From NCBI RefSeq assembly GCF_030063415.1, contig NZ_JASITA010000004.1:62001-126000 (forward strand): a stretch of DNA of 64,000 nt, read 5' to 3'. Under the pieces are notes generated by a model that saw only the letters and a program-made list of their open reading frames with translations, was not told the origin of the DNA and searched no databases. A program made the position numbers and the translations under genes. Origin of the DNA: Streptomyces sp. H27-C3. GTDB taxonomy: Bacteria > Actinomycetota > Actinomycetes > Streptomycetales > Streptomycetaceae. Below are positions 1 to 9,000 of the stretch, in pieces; the first letter of the stretch is position 1; the number at the start of each line of letters is the position of its first letter.

Positions 1-395
1 ACGAACTGGCGGGGGGCACCACCCTGGCCGACGCCGAGGAGCAGGTCCTGGCGTACGTACGCCAGCACGTCAAGGAGCCCGGCAAGGCGCCGCTGTGCGG
101 CAACACGGTCGGCACCGACCGCGGTTTCCTGCTGCGCGACATGTCGACGCTGGAGGCCTACCTCCACTACCGGATCGTCGATGTGTCGTCGGTCAAGGAG
201 CTGGCCCGCCGCTGGTACCCGCGGGCGTACTTCAACAGCCCCGAGAAGAACGGCAACCACCGGGCGCTCGCCGACATCCGGGAGTCCATCGCCGAGCTGC
301 GCTACTACCGGGAAGCGGTGTTCGTGCCGCAGCCCGGACCCGACTCCGAGACGGCGCGGACCATCGCGGCGAAGTACGTCCTGCCCGCGGAATAA
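1..395 (+). CDS. orn: Oligoribonuclease, 3' end only
   Basis: Orn is a DEDDh 3'-5' exoribonuclease that degrades 2-5 nt RNAs and pGpG, so it closes c-di-GMP breakdown. The frame is open from the window edge; about 130 C-terminal residues are visible and the start lies outside. The segment [19 protein letters not shown] and the last catalytic motif GNHRALADI (His and Asp of DEDDh) are typical of Orn. In Streptomyces, orn follows adpA, so adpA is expected just upstream of the window. The stop is followed by tRNA-His about 90 bp later. Confidence 0.95.
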   Translation, partial: ELAGGTTLADAEEQVLAYVRQHVKEPGKAPLCGNTVGTDRGFLLRDMSTLEAYLHYRIVDVSSVKELARRWYPRAYFNSPEKNGNHRALADIRESIAELRYYREAVFVPQPGPDSETARTIAAKYVLPAE

Positions 396-487
396 GCGCA
401 CGCCAGGCCCCTGCTGAACCCGGGCGCGAGCACCCTCGGGAACCCTGTACACTTTTTCTCAGCCGGTCACGGGAAACGACCGGTCAT

Positions 488-561
488 GGTGGGTGTAGCT
501 CAGTTGGTAGAGCACCTGGTTGTGGTCCAGGTGGCCGCGGGTTCAAGTCCCGTCACTCACC
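488..561 (+). tRNA. tRNA-His (GTG anticodon)
   Basis: Cloverleaf with acceptor GTGGGTG pairing CACTCAC, D-arm TAGCTCAGTTGGTAGAGC, anticodon loop TTGTGGT and T-arm GGGTTCAAGTCCC. A G at 488 pairs the C discriminator at 561, giving the extra G-1:C73 pair specific to bacterial tRNA-His. CCA is not encoded. Confidence 0.96.
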
Positions 562-566
562 CTGAA

Positions 567-606
567 GAAGAAGCCCCGGTCTGTTGAAACAGGCCGGGGC
601 TTCTTC
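567..606 (+). terminator. Rho-independent-type hairpin after tRNA-His
   Basis: A near-perfect 18-bp stem (GAAGAAGCCCCGG paired with CCGGGGCTTCTTC plus inner pairs) with a TGAA loop begins 5 bp after the tRNA. It has no long U tract, as is common in Streptomyces. Confidence 0.85.
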
Positions 607-651
607 GTGTTCGCGCAGGCCGCGAGCCCGGCCTGATCCGAACGGCACCCC

Positions 652-864
652 CTAGTCGGCCGGGGTGGCCCACTGCTCCGGGCCGACGCCGCGCCAGTCG
701 ATGAGGTCCGTCTCCTCGACCTCGATCTGGTCCAGGCCGGCCCGGCGCAGGAACTCGACCACGTCCTCGACGCGGTGCGCGCGGCCGAGCGGTTCGCCGC
801 CGACCACGACCCGGCGCCCGCCGTCCGGCTCCGGCGGATACACGGTCACGGGCTGTCCGTCCAT
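652..864 (-). CDS. Small conserved-looking hypothetical protein, 70 aa
   Basis: I do not recognise a family. The 70-residue product is acidic and compact: a short beta-rich start (QPVTVYPPEPDGGRRVVVGG), a helix (VEDVVEFLRRAG) and an acidic tail ending near DLIDWRGVGPEQW. Coding is supported by strong third-position GC and a position between tRNA-His and cebR on the repressor's strand. The ATG has only a weak upstream purine run (GGGACC). No signal peptide or membrane segment is visible. Confidence 0.6.
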   Translation of the reverse strand: MDGQPVTVYPPEPDGGRRVVVGGEPLGRAHRVEDVVEFLRRAGLDQIEVEETDLIDWRGVGPEQWATPAD

Positions 865-978
865 GGTCCCAGCGTGCGGCGCGGTCGGCGGCGGCGCACA
901 TCGGCGGGCGGCCCCCTCCTCGGCCGCGCCCCCTCCGCGAGCCTCGTCGCCCGCGCTCCTTCCGGCCCCCGCCCGGCG

Positions 979-2034
979 TCAGGACGAGGCGCGGGCGATG
1001 AGCCGGGTGGGGAGCATGATCTGTCGGTGCTGGGCCCTGCGGGGGCCCGCCGGGCGCGCCTCGGCGATCTCCTTGAGCAGGACGCGGGCCATCTCCCGGC
1101 CCATCTCCTCGATGGACCAGTGGACGCTGGTGAGCGGCGGGTCCATGTGGTGGGCGATGGACGAGTCGTCGAAGCCGACCAGCGCCACGTCGCCCGGCAC
1201 GCTGCGGCCACGCTCGCGCAGCACCTGGCGGGCGCCCGCCGCCATCACGTCGGACGCGGCGAAGACGGCGTCCAGCTGGGGGCGGCGCTCCAGCAGGTCG
1301 GCCATGGCGCGACGGCCGCCCTCCTCAGTGAAGTCGGCGGGGGCGATCAGGTCCTCGTCCCCGTCGAGTCCGGCCTCGGCCAGGGCCAGCCGGTATCCGT
1401 CGAGGCGGCACTGGGCGCCGTACACGTCGAGTCGTCCGGTGATGGTGGCTATGGTGCGGCGGCCACGGGATATGAGGTGGTCGACGGCGCTGCGCGCGCC
1501 CGCCACATTGTCCGCGTCGACCCAGGCGAGCGGCTCCTCCTCGGAGCGCCGGCCGCTGAGGACGGCCGGGATGCCCAGCTGGACCAGCAGCTCGGGCAGC
1601 GGGTCGTCGGCGTGCACGGAGACGAGCAGCACGCCGTCGACGCGGTGTCCCGCCAGGTAGCGGGCGAGGCGGCTGCGCTCGCGGTCGTTGCCGACGATGG
1701 TCAGCAGCAGCTGCATCTCGGTGTCGTCGAGGGCCGCGCCGACCCCGCGGACGATCTCGGAGAAGTACGGCTCGGCGAAGAAGCGGGCCTCGACCTCGGG
1801 AACGACGAGGGCGATGGCATCGGTCCGGTTGGCCGCGAGCGCGCGGGCCGCACGGTTCGGTACGTATCCCAGCTCGGCGACGGCGGCTTCGACGACGGCC
1901 CTGGTCTCCGCGCTGACACTCGGCGAACCGTTCACCACCCGGGAGACGGTGCCACGCCCGACACCCGCGTGGGCGGCCACTTCTTCCAGGGTCGGCCGCC
2001 CACCGCTGCGGCCCCTGATTCCACGAGTCACCAT
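979..2034 (-). CDS. cebR: LacI-family repressor CebR
   Basis: CebR represses cello-oligosaccharide uptake and hydrolysis genes and is released by cellobiose or cellotriose. The 351-aa product has an N-terminal LacI helix-turn-helix (PTLEEVAAHAGVGRGTVSRV), the hinge ALAANRTDAIALVVPE, and a periplasmic-binding-protein-like effector domain to the C terminus. The chosen ATG lies 7 nt after GGGAGG; upstream in-frame codons lack a ribosome site. It diverges from cebE, and a perfect 14-bp palindrome matching the published CebR box lies between them. Gene order identifies it as the ortholog rather than a generic LacI protein. Confidence 0.92.
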   Translation of the reverse strand: MVTRGIRGRSGGRPTLEEVAAHAGVGRGTVSRVVNGSPSVSAETRAVVEAAVAELGYVPNRAARALAANRTDAIALVVPEVEARFFAEPYFSEIVRGVGAALDDTEMQLLLTIVGNDRERSRLARYLAGHRVDGVLLVSVHADDPLPELLVQLGIPAVLSGRRSEEEPLAWVDADNVAGARSAVDHLISRGRRTIATITGRLDVYGAQCRLDGYRLALAEAGLDGDEDLIAPADFTEEGGRRAMADLLERRPQLDAVFAASDVMAAGARQVLRERGRSVPGDVALVGFDDSSIAHHMDPPLTSVHWSIEEMGREMARVLLKEIAEARPAGPRRAQHRQIMLPTRLIARASS

Positions 2035-2165
2035 GTCCCGACCTCCCCACACTGTGCGCCTGTCCGGCGCTGCGCAATATCTCATAGAGGTCTCGGACCT
2101 CAACTCTCGCCGTCCGGTGCCTTGACACCCCCGCGGGGAGCCGCGACCCTTCAACACATCACAGG

Positions 2166-2179
2166 TGGGAGCGCTCCCA
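2166..2179. promoter_or_regulatory. CebR operator
   Basis: Perfect palindrome TGGGAGCGCTCCCA in the cebR-cebE intergenic region, identical to the known CebR-binding consensus. A possible -10 (CATAAA at 2192-2197) follows, so the operator would cover the -35 region of the cebE promoter. I found no second perfect copy in the window. Confidence 0.9.
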
Positions 2180-2294
2180 CGGTACCTGACTCATAAATAC
2201 CCCGCATGCGCTCCGCCCACCTTCGTGGCCGCAACTCGCTGGTACATCCATGCAGTTGATGGGCGGAACGCACCTCGGGCTCAAGGAGGACGCC

Positions 2295-3626
2295 ATGCCA
2301 AACCGCACCCGTTCGTCCCGTCGGGTGGTGGTCGTTGCCGCCGTCGTCGCACTCGGCGCCGGTCTGCTCGGCGGCTGCGCCGAGGACAGCGACGGAGGTG
2401 GTGGCGCCGGAGGCGGCAAGAAGGACACCGCCGGCAAAACCACGATCGAGATCGGGACCTTCGGCGTCTTCGGTTACAAGCAGGCCGGGCTCTACGACGA
2501 ATACATGAAGCTGAACCCGAAGATCATGATCAAGGAAGACGTCACCGAGCGCAACGACACGTACTACCCGGAGCTGCTCACGCACCTCGCGGCCAACAGC
2601 GGCCTGCAGGACATCCAGGCCATTGAGGTCGGCAACATCAACGAGGTCGTCACCACACAGGCCGACAAGTTCGAGGACCTGTCCAAGGCCGAGGGCGTCG
2701 ACAAGGCGAACTGGCTGGACTGGAAGTGGGCGCAGGGGTCCGCCAAGGACGGCAAGACCATCGCGCTCGGTACGGACATCGGGCCGATGGCCATGTGCTA
2801 CCGCAAGGACCTCTTCAAGAAGGCCGGTCTGCCGACCGACCGGGCGGCCGTCGGCAAGCTGTGGGCGGGCGACTGGCAGAAGTACGTCGACACGGGTAAG
2901 AAGTACAAGGCGAAGGCGCCCAAGGGCACCACCTTCACCGACTCGGCCGCCGGTCTGTTCTCCGCCGTCAACAACGGCTTCGCGCAGCGCTTCTACGACG
3001 AGCAGGGCGAGCTGATCTACCAGGACAGCCCGGCCGTGAAGACTTCGTGGGACCTGGCCATGCAGGCCGCCGAGGGCGGGCTGACCGGCAAGCTCAAGCA
3101 GTTCGACAAATCCTGGGACCAGGCGTACGCCAACGGGACCTTCGCCAGCGTCGCCTGCCCGCCGTGGATGCTCGGCTACATCAAGGAGAAGGCAGGCAAG
3201 GCGGGCGAGGACCAGTGGGACGTCGCCTCGGCGCCCAAGCCCGCCAACTGGGGCGGCTCCTTCATCGGAGTGCCCAAGGCCGGCAAGAACAAGGCCGAGG
3301 CCGTCAAACTGGCCGCCTGGCTGACCGCACCCGAACAGCAGGCGAAGCTCTTCGACAAGCAGGCGAGCTTCCCCTCCACCCCGTCGGCGTACGACATGAA
3401 GGCCGTCGCCGGTGCAAAGAACCCGTACTTCGGTGACGCACCGACCGGCCAGCTGTACGCCACCGCGGCCAAGGGCATCCCGACCCTGGTGATCGGCCCG
3501 AAGGACCAGCAGATCGGCACCGCCATCAACGATGTCGGCATCCTCCAGGTGGAGCAGCAGGGCAAGAGCCCCCAGCAGGGCTGGGACGCGGCCATGAAGG
3601 AGATCGAGAACGCGGTGGACGGCTGA
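2295..3626 (+). CDS. cebE: Cellobiose/cellotriose ABC transporter, solute-binding lipoprotein
   Basis: CebE captures cellobiose and cellotriose outside the membrane for import. The 443-aa protein has a twin-Arg-containing signal (SSRR), a hydrophobic core and lipobox LLGGC with Cys28 as the lipidated residue, then a glycine-rich linker and a family-1 extracellular solute-binding domain. The ATG is preceded by AAGGAGG at 7 nt; an upstream in-frame ATG has no such site. The stop overlaps cebF by one base. No ATPase gene is present; in Streptomyces the shared MsiK ATPase, encoded elsewhere, energises this importer. Confidence 0.95.
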   Translation: MPNRTRSSRRVVVVAAVVALGAGLLGGCAEDSDGGGGAGGGKKDTAGKTTIEIGTFGVFGYKQAGLYDEYMKLNPKIMIKEDVTERNDTYYPELLTHLAANSGLQDIQAIEVGNINEVVTTQADKFEDLSKAEGVDKANWLDWKWAQGSAKDGKTIALGTDIGPMAMCYRKDLFKKAGLPTDRAAVGKLWAGDWQKYVDTGKKYKAKAPKGTTFTDSAAGLFSAVNNGFAQRFYDEQGELIYQDSPAVKTSWDLAMQAAEGGLTGKLKQFDKSWDQAYANGTFASVACPPWMLGYIKEKAGKAGEDQWDVASAPKPANWGGSFIGVPKAGKNKAEAVKLAAWLTAPEQQAKLFDKQASFPSTPSAYDMKAVAGAKNPYFGDAPTGQLYATAAKGIPTLVIGPKDQQIGTAINDVGILQVEQQGKSPQQGWDAAMKEIENAVDG

Positions 3627-4645
3627 TGCGTCCCTTCACCCCGCAGACCGCGTCCCCCGCAGGTACGGGGGACGCGGTCCCCGACAGCCCGTCGAAGGAG
3701 CCTCCGCAGGAACCACGGGAGAGCGCCCGCGGCAAGGCCTGGCGCAGCCGGCGCTACCGCTGGGACATCAAGTACAGCCCGTACGGCTTCGTCGCCCCCT
3801 TCTTCGTCTTCTTCGCGGCCTTCGGGGTCTTCCCGCTGCTCTACACGGGCTGGACCTCGCTGCACCGGGTGTCGCTGACCGCGCCCACCGACATGGAATG
3901 GGTCGGGCTCGACAACTTCACCCGCCTCCTGGAGGACGAGTTCTTCTGGAACGCGCTGCGCAACACCTTCACCATCGGGATCATCTCGACGGTGCCGCAG
4001 CTGCTGATGGCGCTGGGCATCGCGCATCTGCTCAACTACCGGCTGCGCGCGTCGGGGTTCTTCCGGGTCGCCATCCTCACTCCGTACGCCACCTCGGTGG
4101 CGGCCGCGACGCTGGTGTTCGTGCTGCTCTTCGGACGCGACTACGGGATGATCAACTGGCTGCTCGAATCGGTGGGGTTCGGCAAGGTCGACTGGCAGAG
4201 CGGCACGCTGTCCTCACAGATCGCGGTCTCCTCGATCGTCATCTGGCGGTGGACCGGCTACAACGCGCTGATCTATCTGGCGGCGATGCAGGCCGTACCG
4301 AACGATCTGTACGAGTCGGCGGCGCTGGACGGGGCCACCAGGTGGCAGCAGTTCATCCATGTCACGATCCCCTCGCTGCGGCCGACGATCCTGTTCACCG
4401 TCGTCGTCTCGACGATCGGCGCGACCCAGCTCTTCGGTGAGCCGCTGCTGTTCGGCGGCGCCGGCGGGCAGAAGGGCGGCGCGTCCCACCAGTTCCAGAC
4501 GCTGGGCCTCTATCTGTACGAGCAGGGCTGGTTCAACTTCCACCTGGGCCGGGCCTCCGCCATCGCCTGGACGATGTTCCTGCTGCTGCTGGTCATCGCG
4601 GCCGTCAATCTGCTGATCGTCCGCCGGCTGAGGAAGAGCCAATGA
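3626..4645 (+). CDS. cebF: Cello-oligosaccharide ABC transporter permease CebF
   Basis: Inner-membrane permease of the MalF type, forming the channel with CebG. The 339-aa protein has a charged cytoplasmic N terminus of about 45 residues, six predicted transmembrane segments and the EAA loop (ESAALDGATRWQQFIHVTIP) that docks the ATPase. The ATG overlaps the TGA of cebE, so translation is coupled. It is controlled by the CebR operator upstream of cebE. Confidence 0.94.
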   Translation: MRPFTPQTASPAGTGDAVPDSPSKEPPQEPRESARGKAWRSRRYRWDIKYSPYGFVAPFFVFFAAFGVFPLLYTGWTSLHRVSLTAPTDMEWVGLDNFTRLLEDEFFWNALRNTFTIGIISTVPQLLMALGIAHLLNYRLRASGFFRVAILTPYATSVAAATLVFVLLFGRDYGMINWLLESVGFGKVDWQSGTLSSQIAVSSIVIWRWTGYNALIYLAAMQAVPNDLYESAALDGATRWQQFIHVTIPSLRPTILFTVVVSTIGATQLFGEPLLFGGAGGQKGGASHQFQTLGLYLYEQGWFNFHLGRASAIAWTMFLLLLVIAAVNLLIVRRLRKSQ

Positions 4646-5562
4646 ATATGCCTTCGCCTACCCAGGATTCCAAGGTTCGCAAGGACCCGAAGAGCGCAGA
4701 GGACCGGAAGAGCGCAAAGGGTCCGAAGGGTTCAAAGGCCGGGCGCACGATGCACGGCGGGCCTGTCACCTACGCCGTACTGATCATCTTCACCGTCGGG
4801 TCGCTCTTCCCGCTGGTGTGGACGGCGATCGCGGCCTCCCGCAACAACACCCGGCTGTCCCAGACCCCGCCGCCCTTCTGGTTCGGCGGGAGCCTCTTCA
4901 AGAATCTCCAGACCGCCTGGACCGACGCCAACATGGGGCTGGCGCTGCTCAATACGGCGGTGGTGGCGGGCACCATCGCGCTGGGCACGGTCCTCTTCTC
5001 GACGCTCGCCGGATTCGCCTTCGCCAAGCTGCGCTTCCGCTTCAAGAATCTGCTGATGCTGCTGGTCATCGGCACGATGATGGTGCCGCCGCAGCTCAGC
5101 GTCGTACCGCTGTTCATGACCATCGCCGAGCTGGAGTGGACCGACCAGCTGCAGGCCGTCATCCTGCCCACGCTGGTGAGCGCCTTCGGGGTGTTCTTCA
5201 TGCGCCAGTACCTCGTGCAGGCGCTGCCCAGTGAGCTGGTGGAGGCCGCGCGGGTGGACGGTGCGAGCAGCCTGCGGATCATCTGGCACATCGTCTTCCC
5301 GGCCGCCCGGCCGGCGATGGCGGTCCTCGGCATGCTGACCTTCGTGGCCGCCTGGAACGACTTCTTCTGGCCGATCATCGCCCTGACCCAGGACAACCCG
5401 ACCGTGCAGGTGGCGCTCGCCAACCTCGGCCAGGGTTTTGTCCCCGACCAGTCGGTCGTCATGGCCGGCGCACTGCTCGGCACCCTGCCGCTGCTGATCG
5501 CCTTCGTACTCTTCGGCAAGCACATCGTCGGCGGGATCATGCAGGGCGCGGTCAAGGGCTGA
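4642..5562 (+). CDS. cebG: Cello-oligosaccharide ABC transporter permease CebG
   Basis: MalG-type permease partner of CebF. The 306-aa protein has a lysine-rich N-terminal tail of about 35 residues made of short imperfect repeats ([16 protein letters not shown]), then six membrane segments and the EAA loop ([20 protein letters not shown]). It starts in a four-base ATGA overlap with cebF. The C terminus [10 protein letters not shown] is typical for this subfamily. Confidence 0.94.
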   Translation: MNMPSPTQDSKVRKDPKSAEDRKSAKGPKGSKAGRTMHGGPVTYAVLIIFTVGSLFPLVWTAIAASRNNTRLSQTPPPFWFGGSLFKNLQTAWTDANMGLALLNTAVVAGTIALGTVLFSTLAGFAFAKLRFRFKNLLMLLVIGTMMVPPQLSVVPLFMTIAELEWTDQLQAVILPTLVSAFGVFFMRQYLVQALPSELVEAARVDGASSLRIIWHIVFPAARPAMAVLGMLTFVAAWNDFFWPIIALTQDNPTVQVALANLGQGFVPDQSVVMAGALLGTLPLLIAFVLFGKHIVGGIMQGAVKG

Positions 5563-5594
5563 CGCCACCCCTTTCTTCTACCGGGAGCACTTCC

Positions 5595-7013
5595 ATGCCT
5601 GAGAGCTTTCCGCCCGGCTTCCTGTGGGGCGCCGCCACCGCCGCGTACCAGATCGAGGGCGCGGTCCGCGAGGACGGCCGTACTCCGTCGATCTGGGACA
5701 CGTTCAGCCATACGCCGGGCAAGGTGCTCGGCGGCGACACCGGCGACGACGCCGTGGAGCACTACCACCGCCGCGGCCAGGACGTCCGGCTGATGGCCGA
5801 CCTGGACCTGACCGCGTACCGCTTCTCGGTGTCCTGGTCGCGGGTGCAGCCCACCGGTCGCGGTCCGGGCGTCCAGCGTGGTCTGGACTTCTACCGGGGG
5901 CTCGTCGACGAGCTCCTCGAACAGGGCATCGCGCCCAGCCTGACGCTCTACCACTGGGACCTGCCGCAGGAGCTGGAGACCTCGGGCGGCTGGCCCGAGC
6001 GCGACACCGCCTACCGTTTCGCCGAGTACGCGCAGATCGTCGCCGGGGCGCTCGGCGACCGGGTCGAGATGTGGACCACCCTCAACGAGCCCTGGTGCAG
6101 CGCCTTCCTGGGGTACGGGTCGGGGGTGCACGCGCCGGGCCGCACCGACCCGGTGGCCGCCCTGCGCGCCGCCCACCATCTGAACCTGGGTCACGGCCTG
6201 GCCGTCCAGGCGCTGCGCACGGCCCTGCCGGCCCGTGCCCGCCTGGGGCTCAGCCTCAACCCGAGCGCGGTCAGGCCGCTCAGCGCTTCCCCCGAGGACG
6301 CGGACGCGCAGCGCCGGATCGACGCGCTCGCCAACCGGGTCTTCACGGGGCCGATGTTCAAGGGCGCGTACCCGGCCGATCTGCTGGCGGACACCGCGCA
6401 CCTGACGGACTGGTCGTTCGTGCAGGACGGGGACACGGCCGCGGTCAAGCAGCCGCTGGACATGCTGGGCATCAACTACTACGCGCCGGCCGTGGTCTCG
6501 GCCGCGCCGGAGAACGCCGCCGAAGGGAGCCCGCGCAACGACGGTCACGCCGCGAGCGAGCACTCCCCCTGGCCGGGCTCGGAGTCCGTCTGCTTCCACC
6601 AGCCGCCCGGTGAGCTGACCGCCATGGAGTGGTCCGTCGACCCGAGCGGGCTCTACGACCTGCTGATGCGCTACGCCCGGGAGGCGCCCGCGACGGCTTT
6701 GCTGATCACCGAGAACGGCGCCGCGTACGACGACAAGCCGGACCCCGAGGGCGCGGTGCACGATCCGGACCGCATCCGGTATCTGCACGGCCACCTGGCC
6801 GCCGTGCACCGGGCGATCGAGGACGGGGCCGATGTCCGCGGCTACTTCCTCTGGTCGCTGATGGACAACTTCGAGTGGTCCTACGGGTACAGCAAGCGGT
6901 TCGGCGCGGTGTACGTCGACTACGAGACGCAGGCCCGTACGCCGAAGTCGAGCGCCCGGTGGTACGCGCAGCTCGCCCGGACGGGTGAGCTGCCCGGGAT
7001 TCCCGCCGGGTGA
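5595..7013 (+). CDS. bglC: GH1 beta-glucosidase
   Basis: Hydrolyses imported cellobiose and cellotriose to glucose in the cytoplasm. The 472-aa product is full length for GH1: N-terminal signature [19 protein letters not shown], acid/base Glu165 in LNEPW and nucleophile Glu373 in ITENGA, with no signal peptide. It follows cebG by 32 bp with GGGAG upstream of the ATG and is the last gene of the ceb operon. Hydrolysing the inducer also restores CebR repression, as described in S. scabies. Confidence 0.95.
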   Translation: MPESFPPGFLWGAATAAYQIEGAVREDGRTPSIWDTFSHTPGKVLGGDTGDDAVEHYHRRGQDVRLMADLDLTAYRFSVSWSRVQPTGRGPGVQRGLDFYRGLVDELLEQGIAPSLTLYHWDLPQELETSGGWPERDTAYRFAEYAQIVAGALGDRVEMWTTLNEPWCSAFLGYGSGVHAPGRTDPVAALRAAHHLNLGHGLAVQALRTALPARARLGLSLNPSAVRPLSASPEDADAQRRIDALANRVFTGPMFKGAYPADLLADTAHLTDWSFVQDGDTAAVKQPLDMLGINYYAPAVVSAAPENAAEGSPRNDGHAASEHSPWPGSESVCFHQPPGELTAMEWSVDPSGLYDLLMRYAREAPATALLITENGAAYDDKPDPEGAVHDPDRIRYLHGHLAAVHRAIEDGADVRGYFLWSLMDNFEWSYGYSKRFGAVYVDYETQARTPKSSARWYAQLARTGELPGIPAG

Positions 7014-7038
7014 GCCGCGCCCGTTGAGCGGTGCCGGA

Positions 7039-7134
7039 GTCAGGGCTCGCAGAGAAACAACGTGTTGGTCCGCGCGGCCGTGAGCTGGACTGTCAATCCC
7101 GGAACACGCGAGTTATTCCTCTGCGAGCCCTGAC
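7039..7134. repeat. 96-bp element bounded by perfect 16-bp inverted repeats
   Basis: GTCAGGGCTCGCAGAG at 7039-7054 is repeated exactly in reverse complement at 7119-7134. Inside, CGTGTT (7061-7066) pairs AACACG (7103-7108), so the whole unit could fold as a long imperfect hairpin. It lies 25 bp after bglC. It could be a bglC terminator, a MITE-like relic or a structured RNA; no coding region explains it. Confidence 0.8.
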
Positions 7135-7591
7135 GACCTCCCTCGCGATGCGGAGCGGGCTCCCGACGCCCTGCGACTCCGCCTCCGGCGTTGTCGTCGG
7201 TCGCTGACCCACGCTCCATTGCCCCCGAGGTCGCAAGCCGGACCGGGTGAGCGGGACGGGCTGAGCCGCCGGCGGCGAGCTTGTCGACGTCGGCGGTGAC
7301 CCGGTAGCGGGTCGTGTCGGTGCCGCCCTCTTCCCGGTTTTGGGCGTCGTCCGAGTCCGAGGTGCCGCCTCCGCGAGCCACCAGCGGGACACCGGATCGC
7401 TCCCGCTGCGCCGATGGCTCCAGTTTTCAGGCCGGCAGCGAACCGGAACACGCAACCCGCTTTCCGTGAAGGCCGTTCAGTTCAGTGCTTGACGTGGCAA
7501 CGAGTGCTCTCAACCCGTTCCGATCAGGCACGCGGTGTAGCCTGGAAACGGACTCGGGGATCGCTCGCTTCTCGCCGGGAGGCCGACGACC
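7135..7591. other. Non-coding stretch, no convincing gene
   Basis: Open frames on the minus strand here are Arg/Pro/Ala-rich, overlap one another in all phases and end inside the adjacent inverted repeat. None has a good ribosome site or recognisable domain. The segment may be eroded insertion-element DNA and should contain the promoter of the cupin gene, but I could not identify a clear -35/-10 pair. Confidence 0.4.
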
Positions 7592-7960
7592 ATGGCCGCG
7601 ATCGTACGCAAGAACTTCGATTCCGCAGATGAGACCCGTCCCTTCGAGGACGGCAAGGGCAGACTCGATCTGCTCACCACGGACCGCGGTCCGGTGGGCC
7701 GCGCGGTCTTCGAGCCGGGCTGGCAGTGGTCCAAGCACGTCAAGCCCATCGCCGGAACGGACAGCTGCCAGGCACCCCACACCGGCTATGTCGTGAGCGG
7801 CCGGATGAAGGTCGTCATGGACGACGGCGAGAGCGGGGAGGCGGCGCCGGGCGACTTCGTCTCCATCGCTCCAGGCCACGACGCGTGGGTGCTCGGCGAC
7901 GAGCCCTGCGTGATGCTCGACTGGGTCGGCTTCGGGGACTACGCCGAACCCGGGAAGTGA
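7592..7960 (+). CDS. Single-domain cupin protein
   Basis: A 122-aa cytoplasmic protein with one cupin beta-barrel. The first motif is degenerate (QAPHTGYVVSGRMKVVMDDG) and the second is PGDFVSIAPGHDAWVLGDE, so a metal site would rest on His and Asp residues rather than the full three-His set. GGGAGG lies 9 nt before the ATG. Such small cupins often bind metabolites or act as isomerases or oxygenases; substrate unknown. It is followed 92 bp later by the CBS-domain gene on the same strand. Confidence 0.85.
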   Translation: MAAIVRKNFDSADETRPFEDGKGRLDLLTTDRGPVGRAVFEPGWQWSKHVKPIAGTDSCQAPHTGYVVSGRMKVVMDDGESGEAAPGDFVSIAPGHDAWVLGDEPCVMLDWVGFGDYAEPGK

Positions 7961-8052
7961 TCCTCCGCCCGCCGAGGGGCGGCGATGAGCCATCCGTGTT
8001 GTGATCGATGGAGGAAACAGCAACGCACCCAGCGCGGGAGGATCCACGAATC

Positions 8053-8499
8053 ATGGCAACGAACAAGCAGCTCAAGGCCCGCGACATCATGACCCGCGGG
8101 GTTCAGTGCGTAGGCGCGCACCAGTCGCTCTTCGAGGCCGCGCAGATGATGCGCGACCTGGGCGTGGGCTGCGTGCCCATCTGCGGCGACGACAACAGGA
8201 TCACAGGCTTGATCACCGACCGTGACATCGTCCTCAAGTGCTGCGCCGAAGGCATCGACCCGGCGACGGTGCAGGCCGGAACCCTGGCCGGACACGTGCA
8301 CTGGATCGACGCCGACGCACAGGCCACCGCGGCCCTGGAGACCATGGAGACGCACCAGATCAAGCGCCTCCCGGTCATCGACGTGGCGGGAGGCCACCGC
8401 CTCGTCGGAATGATCACGGAAGCCAATCTCGCCAAGAACCTCAGCGACGAACAGATCGCGGAGTTCGCGACGCGCGTGTACGCGGTGTCCACCGCCTGA
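8053..8499 (+). CDS. Two-CBS-domain protein
   Basis: A 148-aa protein made almost entirely of a tandem CBS (Bateman) pair: first repeat about residues 10-65 (DIMTRGVQCVGAHQSLFEAA through GLITDRDIV), second about 75-135 (ALETMETHQIKRLPVID, LVGMITEANLAK). Free-standing Bateman modules bind adenosine nucleotides and regulate partner proteins; the partner is not evident here. The internal ATG preceded by GGGAGG was chosen over an upstream ATG lacking a ribosome site. Confidence 0.9.
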   Translation: MATNKQLKARDIMTRGVQCVGAHQSLFEAAQMMRDLGVGCVPICGDDNRITGLITDRDIVLKCCAEGIDPATVQAGTLAGHVHWIDADAQATAALETMETHQIKRLPVIDVAGGHRLVGMITEANLAKNLSDEQIAEFATRVYAVSTA

Positions 8500-8573
8500 A
8501 CCCTGGGTCCGTCTCCGCAAGGGGGTGCCGTTTGGATCAGGCTGGGCTCGCGGGGCTCGGCAGCGCGCCTCGC

Positions 8574-8867
8574 CTACCCCGGGAGGGCCGCCAGGCCCTT
8601 CCGGAGGTCGTCGGCGTTCATCACCGGATGCAGCTCGATCCTCGCGCCGAGTTCCGAGAAGAGCGGCTCCGCGATGCTGGGCATCTCGGAGCTGTCCTTC
8701 ATGTCGAAGACGAACGTGCAGGACCGGCCGCCCTCGCCGGGGCCGAAGTAGGCCGCCTCGGGCTTGAGCTGTTGCGTCATCGCCTCCATGAGCCTCGGCA
8801 GTCTGCCGTCCTTGATCGCCTCATTCGAGATCTGGGTGTCCATGTACGCCCGCAGCATGACCCTCAT
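8574..8867 (-). CDS. Small ferredoxin-fold-like protein of unknown function, 97 aa
   Basis: Starts MRVMLRAYMDTQISNEAIKD, with a beta-alpha-beta pattern and a C-terminal helix (MNADDLRKGLAALPG). The layout resembles small dimeric alpha-beta-barrel proteins (muconolactone-isomerase-like, DUF3303-like), but no catalytic residues can be named. The ATG sits 9 nt after AAGGAG; an upstream ATG would add 24 non-conserved residues. Convergent with the CBS gene. Confidence 0.7.
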   Translation of the reverse strand: MRVMLRAYMDTQISNEAIKDGRLPRLMEAMTQQLKPEAAYFGPGEGGRSCTFVFDMKDSSEMPSIAEPLFSELGARIELHPVMNADDLRKGLAALPG

Positions 8868-9000
8868 CGCACTCGCTCCTTCGCGCTCCACGGCCGGCGC
8901 AGTCACAGCCGCGCACGCTGAAGCCCCGGGGCGTCCCACTCAGCCTCACCGCAGGCAACCGGTCCAACAACATCTCCTAGCCCGTCCGGGCAAGAGGGAA

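Noticed and set aside
4770..6809. Long minus-strand frame (over 650 codons) across cebG and bglC
   Set aside because: Low-complexity Arg/His/Gln/Val composition, no ribosome site or domain; it mirrors codon bias of the true plus-strand genes.
7040..7455. Minus-strand small proteins after bglC
   Set aside because: Three overlapping frames of Arg/Pro/Ser-rich sequence, no start signal, and one ends inside the inverted repeat.
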